From an uncultured Clostridia bacterium (GTDB lineage Bacteria > Bacillota > Clostridia > Lachnospirales > Cellulosilyticaceae): 64,000 bases of DNA. Positions 55,363 to 63,174 of the stretch are shown here, one piece after another. The DNA lies in assembly GCA_937921505.1 (NCBI GenBank), contig CAKZUB010000044.1, positions 62,001-126,000 of the forward strand, given 5' to 3'. The number at the start of each line of letters is the position of its first letter. The stretch's first letter is position 1. Below the pieces are notes generated by a model. That model was not told the DNA's origin and made no database searches. It saw nothing but the letters and a program-made list of their open reading frames with translations. A program made the translations under genes and the position numbers.

Positions 55363-56988
55363 TTAATAGCTTGTAAAAAAAAGTCCTTCTACTTTTTCCA
55401 TGAGCTTTTCATAATTTATTTCTATTTGTTTATTTAAGGCATCCATTTCCTTCTCTGACATTTTAAGAACCATTTTCACATTATCTTTATTAATATGAAT
55501 ATCTTTTACATCTATTTTACTAAGTACAATATCTCCTTTAAATCGTAATAATGTATCAGGTACACTGTCTTCGTTAAATTGTAATGTTTCATCATATGTT
55601 TTTACAATATTTTCCGAAGTTATTTCAATATCATTAAATTGTGCTTTTATACTTGATGTTTTAACATCTGAGTGAAGATTTCCTTTAGCGCTCGCATTAA
55701 TAGTTGCATAGTCCATTTGCACCGTAGCATTCAAATCAATATTATCTGTTGTTTTACTTTCATCATAATTCGCTCTAACTATGAACTTAAAAACATCAGT
55801 TTTAGAGTCATTAAAGCGCAAATCATATAAAATTGTTCTTTCATTATCTATATGGACTTTTTTCATATTATAATTAACAATAAATGACTCGCTATCATCC
55901 ACCATTTTAAGTTTCCCTTTAATACCACTAGCAATATTTTTTCCATCTCCTAATGTTATTTCTGCTTGAGTATCTACTAAATGGTTATAGTACTCTTCCC
56001 CTGTCTCTGCATTACCTAGTACTGTCTCGAAAATCACTTTTATTATTTCATCTTTTTCACTTATGTAGCACTTAAATATAATATCTTTTGAAATAATATT
56101 TTTTAATTCTTCAGCAACGCTCTCAACTTCACTTATTAGTTCAGGTATATCAATTTCAGATATAAGCACCTTTTGATAACCCGTTTGGCCCATAATAAAA
56201 CGCTCTAAATCTTTATCATTTTTAACGCTTAAACTTATTTTATCAATATAGTTATGTATCCATTCTTTATTAAGCGTAATAGTATATTCATCACATTTTA
56301 TCTTACCATTTTCTAGTTCAAGCGTTGTGCTGCCTGTTTTTTGAGCTTTATTTTTTGTTGATATATCTTTCCCAAGGCTCATATATTTTAATAATAGGTC
56401 TTTTATTTGTTTGTTTTGAAGCTTAGAATCTTGAGCTTTAAACATTGACGAGATATCTAGTCCTTGTTCGATAGATTCTCTGAGCTCCTTATCTGCCCAA
56501 GTACTTTGCCTAATATCTTTATCTAAGGTTATTGGGTTAATACCTAGGTAAAGATCTCCCCATAACTCTTTTAAATTTAAAGCAATGAGTGAATCGCTGC
56601 TAAAAACACCCCCACTTATAATAGCCTCTTTATTTTTATTAAGGTTTCCTTCTACTAAGTAGGTTCCGGTGTTGTTATCCTTCTTTTGTATAAGTTGCAC
56701 TCCTGCTCCTTTTAAAAAGGGACTACTAAAGTCACTTAGAATAAATATAAGTTCGCCATTAGTATTTAAACTATATGGACCTTGTAATATGTCACTCATA
56801 AGCTTAGAGGTTACTGATTGATCTTTTTCACTCGCTTTTTGCAAATTCTTTTGTGTTACTGTCATACTTTTTAAAATTCTATTCCACTCTGTTGAACGGC
56901 TTGCAGCACTTATTGGACTAACTATACTTACAAATAACATTAGAATTAAATTTAATGCCGTCCACTTTTTTAAACCTGTTTTATTCAA
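55363..56988 (-). CDS. Exported protein of unknown function (DUF6583-like)
   Basis: About 541 residues. A signal peptide (KTGLKKW, then a hydrophobic run ending ISAAS) indicates export. The rest is beta-rich with repeated polar segments, such as SGGVFSSDSLIALNLKELWGD and DNIDLNATVQMDYATINASA, and has no motif I recognise with certainty. It resembles DUF6583-type proteins of Lachnospiraceae. The start is probably TTG at 56988, 6 bases behind GGGGGA; ATG at 57003 has no site. It is the last of three same-strand genes (with 57039-57893 and 57965-58522) for envelope proteins of unknown role, just upstream of and divergent from the hydrogenase operon. Confidence 0.72.
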   Translation of the reverse strand: MNKTGLKKWTALNLILMLFVSIVSPISAASRSTEWNRILKSMTVTQKNLQKASEKDQSVTSKLMSDILQGPYSLNTNGELIFILSDFSSPFLKGAGVQLIQKKDNNTGTYLVEGNLNKNKEAIISGGVFSSDSLIALNLKELWGDLYLGINPITLDKDIRQSTWADKELRESIEQGLDISSMFKAQDSKLQNKQIKDLLLKYMSLGKDISTKNKAQKTGSTTLELENGKIKCDEYTITLNKEWIHNYIDKISLSVKNDKDLERFIMGQTGYQKVLISEIDIPELISEVESVAEELKNIISKDIIFKCYISEKDEIIKVIFETVLGNAETGEEYYNHLVDTQAEITLGDGKNIASGIKGKLKMVDDSESFIVNYNMKKVHIDNERTILYDLRFNDSKTDVFKFIVRANYDESKTTDNIDLNATVQMDYATINASAKGNLHSDVKTSSIKAQFNDIEITSENIVKTYDETLQFNEDSVPDTLLRFKGDIVLSKIDVKDIHINKDNVKMVLKMSEKEMDALNKQIEINYEKLMEKVEGLFFTSY

Positions 56989-57038
56989 ACTATTTTCCCC
57001 CATTTTTTACTATTTTACAAATAATCTCTTACAGAAGT

Positions 57039-57893
57039 CTATCTGTCTTTAAATAATGAGCTTTTCTTAATAGTTGCAGCGCTTTCTATGTCTTTTGGAA
57101 TATTAATTTCTCTATAAGGTTGAGAAACATAAATAAGTTTATCTTCTACTTGCAAGTTACTTTTCGGGGTATTGTGCGTTGCTTGTATGAGCTCCCCTTT
57201 TATTTCAGGCTGTACTTCTTCTTGTCCCATAAGTGTTGCATCTTGTTCAATTTTTATTACTGGTGGTATATGTACTATTTGTGATGATTTTACTTCATCA
57301 AGCTCTTTTTTGAGACTAATCACTTCTTTTATAAGATCTTCTTTAGTGGGAGCATCTTTATCTGCTTCTTGTATATTTAACTTGATTATAACTTCTTCTA
57401 TTGTACCTAGTTCCTCTATTACAAAGTTATATCTTTCTTTTTCCTCATCTTTAAGAGTACTTGCTAAATATCTTTCAAATAAAGAAGCTTTTTCTTTATT
57501 TAAGCTCTCTTTTATAGCTAATAGCTCTTTTGCATCCTCTTTTTTGTAAAGTCGGCTGCCATCAAAGTACGCACCTACTGAGATCTCATCAAATAATTGT
57601 TGATGAAACGCCATTTCTTGTTCGGATACAATGAGTTCAGATAAGTCTTTACCATCATGCTTTTTATCATGAATCTTGCACACCTTGTCCTCACTTTTCA
57701 TAAGCATACAATATGGTGAAATATTTTTTGATGTATTTAGCTTTACTATAAGCCCTATACAAACAGCAATAGCAACAATAAGGCCTACTATAACTATAAT
57801 AATAGCTATTAATTTTTTCTTACTATTAGGATCTAATTCGCCTTTACCCTTTACTGGTTCTGTCTCTACTGGTAAATCACATAAAATTAACAT
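57039..57893 (-). CDS. Membrane-anchored coiled-coil protein of unknown function
   Basis: A 284-residue protein: a short N-terminal segment, one membrane helix (about 29-51), a segment with Cys-rich KVCKIHDKKHDG, a helical coiled-coil region (about 90-210) and a polar C-terminal tail. I know of no named family. It starts behind GGGGGTT. It stands between two other unknown envelope proteins and probably forms a complex or pathway with them; the topology suggests most of it lies outside the membrane. Confidence 0.65.
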   Translation of the reverse strand: MLILCDLPVETEPVKGKGELDPNSKKKLIAIIIVIVGLIVAIAVCIGLIVKLNTSKNISPYCMLMKSEDKVCKIHDKKHDGKDLSELIVSEQEMAFHQQLFDEISVGAYFDGSRLYKKEDAKELLAIKESLNKEKASLFERYLASTLKDEEKERYNFVIEELGTIEEVIIKLNIQEADKDAPTKEDLIKEVISLKKELDEVKSSQIVHIPPVIKIEQDATLMGQEEVQPEIKGELIQATHNTPKSNLQVEDKLIYVSQPYREINIPKDIESAATIKKSSLFKDR

Positions 57894-57964
57894 GATAACC
57901 CCCTTTATTTATCCTTCGTTTAAGCTAATTATAACATAATTAACTATGGTTTAATAAGAAAATA

Positions 57965-58522
57965 TTACTCCTCTAGTGTGATACATTCTAAAATGTCTTC
58001 ATAGTTTTCACCTTCATATTGTAATACTTGAATAATCAAATTACTGTATGTCTCATTTAGATTTCTTAGATCCGCTACTATTTTGTTAATTTCTAATATA
58101 CTCTTTTCTTTACTATTTAGATCGTGAAGAATTTGTATCTGTTTGTTTCTAATTTCTGTAGATAAGGTATTTACCTCTGTGAAGCATGTATTATCGTTAA
58201 ATTGTCCTATATTTTCTAGCCTCTTTATATAATGCTTGTCTATAGAATACTCCTCATTATACTGCTTAATTGCACTATTATAAATCATATTGGCCTCATC
58301 ATTTTTAGCCATATGCGTAATTATACTTTGAGATAACTCATTATTAATTTTATTGGCTAACTCGGGAATCTTATAATAGATGACTTGCCTTTGTGCTAAA
58401 GATAAGTCAAACCATCTTTCCCCACCATATTTTAAAAAAAGCATCGTTCCTACTAGTCCTAATGAAATTAAAAAAACTATGATTCTTTGTTTTTTAATTT
58501 TCTTTGTCTGAGTATCCTTCAC
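57965..58522 (-). CDS. Single-pass membrane coiled-coil protein of unknown function
   Basis: A 185-residue protein with a GTG start behind GGGGGAGG. Basic N-terminus, one membrane helix (about 13-30), then an almost wholly helical polar region with two Cys (about 110 and 180). No recognised family. It is the first gene of the three-gene unknown envelope group, separated by 207 bases from the divergent hydrogenase operon. A structural or signalling role cannot be decided. Confidence 0.65.
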   Translation of the reverse strand: MKDTQTKKIKKQRIIVFLISLGLVGTMLFLKYGGERWFDLSLAQRQVIYYKIPELANKINNELSQSIITHMAKNDEANMIYNSAIKQYNEEYSIDKHYIKRLENIGQFNDNTCFTEVNTLSTEIRNKQIQILHDLNSKEKSILEINKIVADLRNLNETYSNLIIQVLQYEGENYEDILECITLEE

Positions 58523-58729
58523 AGTTTATGCCTCCCCCCATAGTGCATTTTCTTAAGTATATCATATCACAAATTTAAAATATTTAAAATATTAGTTCTA
58601 ATAGATTAGTACAGGAGTTTTTAATCATTAACTCTATTTTTTGTGACTGATTCTCCTTATTACACATATTTGTTTGTAAGCTTCGAATATATATGTATAA
58701 GATATTTTATAGATTGGTGAGGGTTATAT

Positions 58730-59983
58730 ATGAATGATTTAAGAAACCTCAATATGTCTTATCTTCAAGAAGAAATAAATACTATTAAAAGAATCTTTTT
58801 AACACTTAGTAATCCTGATATCATAGCATCTTATGAACAACAAATTATGGAACTAGAAGAAGCTTTTTTACAGTTACGAGTTTCTACTCGCAATACTACT
58901 AAGTTAAGAACTACTAAACGCCAGGAGTTTCCCCTAAGTAATCAACAACTGCCTATAGCGCCTACAGGTAATATACCACCTCCAAGTCCAACTCCTTTTA
59001 CTCCCTCTCCAAGCCTTCCACCTATTCCTACGGATGTTATAATTCCAGATAGAGGGTTCACACTTGCAGAGTTATCAACGAGTTATAATGGTCTAAATGG
59101 TAATCCTAGTTATGTAGCCTTTAATGGTGTTATTTTTGATGTAAGCAATATTGCTACTTGGGGTGGAGGAACTCATTTTGGTTTATTCGCCGGAACGGAT
59201 GTAACACCTGGTGCTAGGGCCTGTGGTTTTCATATTCCTATAGATTTAATGAGAATTTTACCTCCTGTAGGTTATTTGGAAACCCCTGCTGCTACTCCAA
59301 CCGAGCCAACCCTAGTGCCTCCTATATCTCCAATGATTCCCACGGCTCCTACATCGCCTATAACTCCTATGCCTCCTACATTTCCGACAACTCCTACAAC
59401 TCCAATATCTCCTATATCCCCTACAACTCCGACGACCCCAACAACTCCTATATCTCCTACAACTCCGACGACCCCAACAACTCCCATATTTCCTACAACT
59501 CCTATGCCTCCGACAACACCAACAACACCTACACCTCCGATATCTCCGATAACTCCTACAACTCCTATGCCTCCGACAACACCAACAACACCTACACCTC
59601 CGATAACTCCTACAACTCCGACGCCCCCAATAACTCCAGTTCCTCTTATACCACCAATAACTTCTCCATCTTCTGTACCTTCTTTGCCTCCAATAACGCC
59701 TACTCCTGATATTACAATACCCGTAGACTTTCCTATACCCACTCGATCTTTCACATTACAAGAACTTAAAAATCACTATAATGGTGAAGATGGTCGCCCT
59801 GCGTATATAGCTATTTGTGGCATTGTTTTTGATGTAACGAACAGTTCGTCTTGGCATCGTAGAAATCGTTTTGGATTGTATCCTGGTAATGATCTTACTC
59901 ACAAATTACCTTCTAATTATAGTAATGCACTAAGTCATATAGCTAAAATTTTTCCAGCTATGGGTAGGATTAGAGAAATATAA
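58730..59983 (+). CDS. Protein with two cytochrome-b5-like domains and a Pro/Thr-rich linker, hydrogenase-linked
   Basis: A 417-residue protein with no signal peptide. An N-terminal coiled coil (about 5-55) is followed by a cytochrome-b5-like heme/steroid-binding domain (108-182: GFTLAELSTSYNG, YVAFNGVIFDVSN, W144, THFGLFAGTD with H149, and H168), a 140-residue linker of PTTPT-like repeats (about 185-335), and a second such domain (339-416: SFTLQELKNHYNG, IAICGIVFDVT). The His of THFG is Arg in the second domain (R380), so the two may not bind heme equally. It starts behind GGTGAGGG and is followed 13 bases later by the hydrogenase small-subunit gene. It may carry electrons to or from the enzyme, or act as a scaffold. 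Confidence 0.8.
   Translation: MNDLRNLNMSYLQEEINTIKRIFLTLSNPDIIASYEQQIMELEEAFLQLRVSTRNTTKLRTTKRQEFPLSNQQLPIAPTGNIPPPSPTPFTPSPSLPPIPTDVIIPDRGFTLAELSTSYNGLNGNPSYVAFNGVIFDVSNIATWGGGTHFGLFAGTDVTPGARACGFHIPIDLMRILPPVGYLETPAATPTEPTLVPPISPMIPTAPTSPITPMPPTFPTTPTTPISPISPTTPTTPTTPISPTTPTTPTTPIFPTTPMPPTTPTTPTPPISPITPTTPMPPTTPTTPTPPITPTTPTPPITPVPLIPPITSPSSVPSLPPITPTPDITIPVDFPIPTRSFTLQELKNHYNGEDGRPAYIAICGIVFDVTNSSSWHRRNRFGLYPGNDLTHKLPSNYSNALSHIAKIFPAMGRIREI
59279..59735 (+). repeat. Minisatellite-like repeat encoding the Pro/Thr linker
   Basis: The linker DNA is built from short imperfect direct repeats such as CCTACAACTCC, CCAACAACTCC and CCTCCGACAACACC. Two blocks around 59507 and 59566 recur almost identically. 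Such repeats can change in number by slippage or recombination and would alter linker length without breaking the frame. Confidence 0.8.
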
Positions 59984-59996
59984 GGGAAGGTGTCTT

Positions 59997-60875
59997 GTGA
60001 ATGATATAAATTGTCCTTTATCTGATAGTAAACCACATATACCAATGAATTATATTCATAAAGCTATAGACAGTATCAGGCAAGGAATTGCACCAAAACT
60101 TAACTGTATCTGGGTTGAGACCTCTGGATGCTTCGGAGAAATTATAGCTCTTCTGGACGGCGAAAATCCTGGGTTAGTTGCCCTTTTAACAGATATGGTT
60201 AATATGACTTTTTTTAATAGTATTATGGGGGATTCCGGAGAGGCTGCGTATGCGCGCATATTAGATACTATTAACTCCGGTGAACCTTATATACTTATTG
60301 TTAGTGGTTCTATCCCACTTAGGTCTAATGGGCGCTATGCAGTGATTGCCAACTATCAAGGGGAACCCATCACTGCGCTTGCTGCTGTTAATACAATCGC
60401 GCCAAAAGCAAGTTATATTATAGCGGCTGGCACTTGTACGTCGTTTGGCGGCCCCACTGCGGCCCGTCCTAATGTATCTCAAGCCGTCCGCTTAGATCAA
60501 CTTATTGATAGGCCTATTATAAATGTACCTGGCTGTCCTGTTCATCCAATATGGATACTAGGGACTATTGGGCATATTATAAATTTTGGAATGCCAGAAC
60601 TTGATTCTCAAAATAGACCCATTACTTTTTATGGTATTACCATACATGAACGTTGTCCAAGAAGATCTTTTTTTGAGTATGGCGTTTTTGCCACTGACTT
60701 TGGTCAGCCTGAATGTATGTTTAGGCTTGGCTGTCGTGGACCTGTTACCAAAACAACTTGTCCTCTTACAAGATGGAATGAAAGTGATAATTGGCCTATC
60801 GGAGCGAACACTACTTGTATTGGATGTGCTGGATTTGGATTTCCTGATCTGATGGAACCTTTTATACGCTATTAA
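59997..60875 (+). CDS. [NiFe]-hydrogenase small subunit (group-2-like, no Tat signal)
   Basis: A 292-residue small subunit with a GTG start behind AAGGTG. It lacks a twin-arginine signal and so is cytoplasmic. Cluster ligands: proximal C45, C147 (GTCTSFGG) and C180 (VPGCPVHP); distal H217, C220, C240 and C246; medial C255, C274 and C277 with W266-P267, which fits a [3Fe-4S] medial cluster. The motif around C45 is GCFGE, where standard enzymes have CxGC and cyanobacterial-type group 2 enzymes have CSGN. Thus the fourth proximal ligand position is Glu48. It lies between the cytochrome-b5-like gene and the large-subunit gene in one operon. The oxidation direction is not known. Confidence 0.92.
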   Translation: MNDINCPLSDSKPHIPMNYIHKAIDSIRQGIAPKLNCIWVETSGCFGEIIALLDGENPGLVALLTDMVNMTFFNSIMGDSGEAAYARILDTINSGEPYILIVSGSIPLRSNGRYAVIANYQGEPITALAAVNTIAPKASYIIAAGTCTSFGGPTAARPNVSQAVRLDQLIDRPIINVPGCPVHPIWILGTIGHIINFGMPELDSQNRPITFYGITIHERCPRRSFFEYGVFATDFGQPECMFRLGCRGPVTKTTCPLTRWNESDNWPIGANTTCIGCAGFGFPDLMEPFIRY

Positions 60876-60887
60876 AGGATGTGGAAA

Positions 60888-62303
60888 ATGGCAAGAACAG
60901 AAATTAGAATCGATCCCATCTCTAGAGTAAGTGGCCTTTTAGAGATCAGTGTAGAAGTTGAAAATAACGTTATTGTAGAAGCTAGAAGCAGTGGCATGCA
61001 ATTTAGAGGATTTGAAGAGATGTTTAGAGGCAGACCGCCCTTAGATATGCCTTATCTTACAGCGAGAACTTGTGGTATATGTTCAACTCACCACACACTT
61101 GCCTCTACACTAGCCCTTGAAGCCGCACTCGGGGTTACGCCTACAGCTAATGGCATAATCGTAAGAGAACTTGCAAACGGCTTCGAACTTTTACAAAATC
61201 ACTTGCGCCACTTTTATCAATTTGTTTTACCAGACTATGTGAATTTAGAAGGTGTGAATCCCCTACAAAAGACAAATCCCAATGCCTCAGACTTTAGACT
61301 GCCATCAGATGTAAATGCTAAAATGACTGCTAGTTATTATGCTTCTATTCCTTATAGCAGAAAGACACATACAGCAATTGCTGTATTAGCAGGTAAGGCA
61401 CCACATCCTCATGGTATTTTTGTAGGAGGTACTACAACTGATATTACGATCATACAATATAACGAGGTAAACTCTATCTTAAATGAAATTTCAGCCTTTG
61501 TTAACGAAGTACTTATTCCTGATGTGTATACTATTGCTACTTATTATAATGACTACTATGAACTTGGAAATAGTTATGGAAACTTTCTATCGGAGAGTCT
61601 TTTTGCGGAAGAAAATTTCCCTGTTACTTATACTGTAGGAGGTGTACTTATAGAAGGTCAGTTTGAGCCTTTGAATACATCTTCAATTATAGAGGATCTT
61701 AAATATACATGGGCTGATGCCCCAAGTGATACTATTTTACCTGGCAGTGATCTATCTATTCCTAATGCCGATAAGCCAGGTGCGTACTCTTGGATAAATG
61801 CTCCAAGATATAAAGGTTATGCTATGGAGCTTGGACCTTTGGCTCGTATGTATATTAGTGGACTCTATACCCGTGGAACCTCTGCAATGGATCGTAATAT
61901 TGCAAGAGTCCTAGAGACTCAGAGAATTTGTGAAGTTATGAAAGGACTTATCGAGATTTTAAGTCTCGAGCCTCCCATGCAAAGACGTTGGCTAATACCC
62001 GAAAGTGCAAGTGGTATGAGTATAGTGGCTGCTTCTCGTGGTACGCTTATGCATTTTTTAGAAATCGAAAACGCAGTTATTAAGAGTTATAAACTTATTC
62101 CTCCCTCTACCTGGAACATGTCTCCAAAGGATAATAATGATATACGTGGCGCTGCTGAAGAAGCCCTTATTGGAACTCCTATCGCTGATCCCCTTAATCC
62201 AGTTGAAATAGGAAGAATTGTAAGAAGTTTTGACCCTTGCCTAAATTGTGCAGCTCATGTCACAAGTGATCATTATGCGCCTTTCACAGTTCATATCATA
62301 TAA
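60888..62303 (+). CDS. [NiFe]-hydrogenase large (catalytic) subunit
   Basis: About 471 residues. Ni-Fe ligands are in the two signature motifs: RTCGICSTH (C62, C65) near the N-terminus and FDPCLNCAAH (C451, C454, H457) near the end. The residues after H457 (14 of them) are the expected C-terminal tail removed by the maturation protease encoded next. The ATG at 60888 is preferred over one three codons upstream because AAAGGA lies at the correct distance. It catalyses reversible H2 splitting as a dimer with the small subunit. Length and context suit a compact cytoplasmic group-2-like enzyme. Confidence 0.93.
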   Translation: MARTEIRIDPISRVSGLLEISVEVENNVIVEARSSGMQFRGFEEMFRGRPPLDMPYLTARTCGICSTHHTLASTLALEAALGVTPTANGIIVRELANGFELLQNHLRHFYQFVLPDYVNLEGVNPLQKTNPNASDFRLPSDVNAKMTASYYASIPYSRKTHTAIAVLAGKAPHPHGIFVGGTTTDITIIQYNEVNSILNEISAFVNEVLIPDVYTIATYYNDYYELGNSYGNFLSESLFAEENFPVTYTVGGVLIEGQFEPLNTSSIIEDLKYTWADAPSDTILPGSDLSIPNADKPGAYSWINAPRYKGYAMELGPLARMYISGLYTRGTSAMDRNIARVLETQRICEVMKGLIEILSLEPPMQRRWLIPESASGMSIVAASRGTLMHFLEIENAVIKSYKLIPPSTWNMSPKDNNDIRGAAEEALIGTPIADPLNPVEIGRIVRSFDPCLNCAAHVTSDHYAPFTVHII

Positions 62304-62305
62304 TA

Positions 62306-62764
62306 ATGATTAAAGTTTTTGGAATAGGAAATATATTGCTTTGTGATGACGCTGTAGGGGTAAAGGTATTAGAAAAACTTCTTCCTAGTATTAAAAATCT
62401 ATCTCCTTATATAGAAGGCATTATAGGTGAGACAGATTGTCTTTTTTGTTTAGATTGTATTAACCAGAATGACTTTGTCATTATTATTGATAGTACTTAT
62501 TTAAACATAAACCCTGGGGCTATAAGTTATATCCCCTTTTCAGAGTGTGATAAGTTTATAACATCCTCTTATTCCTCTCATGAAATGACATTGCTTAATA
62601 TGCTTAGAATAGAGCATCCACATATAGATGGTTATCTTATAGGTATCGAAATTAATAAAATAGACTTTTCGCTTGAACTATCGCCTATATTACAAAGTCA
62701 TTTCCAAAGTATTTGTAAAGAAATTCTACAATTTATAGAGAAAGTTGTGAAATCCTATGCATGA
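62306..62764 (+). CDS. Hydrogenase maturation protease (HyaD/HybD/HupD type)
   Basis: A 152-residue endopeptidase specific for [NiFe]-hydrogenase large subunits. The start motif GIGNILLCDDAVGVKV resembles the family's GNxLxxDDGxG with an acidic residue in the Ni-sensing position; D-S-T in IIIDSTYL and H in YSSHEMTLLN supply the other metal ligands. By family it cleaves the C-terminal tail of the large subunit after nickel insertion. It follows the large-subunit gene by 2 bases and overlaps hypA by 8 bases, so it is coupled to both. Confidence 0.9.
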   Translation: MIKVFGIGNILLCDDAVGVKVLEKLLPSIKNLSPYIEGIIGETDCLFCLDCINQNDFVIIIDSTYLNINPGAISYIPFSECDKFITSSYSSHEMTLLNMLRIEHPHIDGYLIGIEINKIDFSLELSPILQSHFQSICKEILQFIEKVVKSYA

Positions 62765-63113
62765 GTTATCCATTATATATAATGTCCTTGAAATTGCAAA
62801 GGAACATGCCATAAACAATGCAATAAGTCGAGTTAATAAAATTGTTATCAATATCGGTGAATTTTGTGCCTTGCAAGAAGACTCACTCAACTTTGCATTT
62901 AAAAATTTAAGTAAAGATTCTCTTTGTGAAGAGGCAGTTCTTGTAATTGAAAAAAAAGATGCTCAGGCCTATTGTAAGAGTTGTAATTATATATTTAAAA
63001 TTGATTTAAAACATAAAGTTTGTCCTATATGTAAACAATTTAGCCATGATATTACAACGGGCTATGAAATATTAGTTGCAAGTATAGAGGGGGACTCCGA
63101 TGAAACGATTTAA
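62757..63113 (+). CDS. hypA: Hydrogenase nickel-insertion protein HypA
   Basis: A 118-residue nickel chaperone. The start MHELSIIYNV includes the Ni-binding H2; a zinc-binding domain near residues 70-100 has two CxxC pairs (YCKSCNY and VCPICKQ). It delivers nickel to the large subunit together with HypB, which is not in the window. The gene overlaps the protease gene by 8 bases. Family size and motifs are standard. Confidence 0.93.
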   Translation: MHELSIIYNVLEIAKEHAINNAISRVNKIVINIGEFCALQEDSLNFAFKNLSKDSLCEEAVLVIEKKDAQAYCKSCNYIFKIDLKHKVCPICKQFSHDITTGYEILVASIEGDSDETI

Positions 63114-63171
63114 TATAAATGCCTTTATCATCTTCTTAATGTACGCCGTCAAAGCTAAAGTGGATCTATAA
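63100..63171 (+). CDS. Possible 23-residue hydrophobic mini-ORF
   Basis: An ATG overlapping the end of hypA (behind GGGGGA) opens a 23-codon frame with a hydrophobic core (FIIFLMYAV), ending just before hypF. It may be a chance ORF, a translational coupler for hypF or a relic of a lost gene. No homology is evident. Confidence 0.2.
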   Translation: MKRFNINAFIIFLMYAVKAKVDL

Positions 63172-63174
63172 CCT

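Noticed and set aside
59272..59754. Long minus-strand frame of Gly/Val repeats opposite the Pro/Thr linker
   Set aside because: It is the antisense of the repeat-coded linker; the periodic GVVGVVG pattern follows from the Pro/Thr codons, and it has no convincing start site.
60108..60140. Idea that the first proximal cluster Cys of the hydrogenase is replaced by Thr
   Set aside because: Alignment with cyanobacterial-type small subunits (ACSGN) places C45 at the first ligand position. The substituted position is the second one, held by Glu48.
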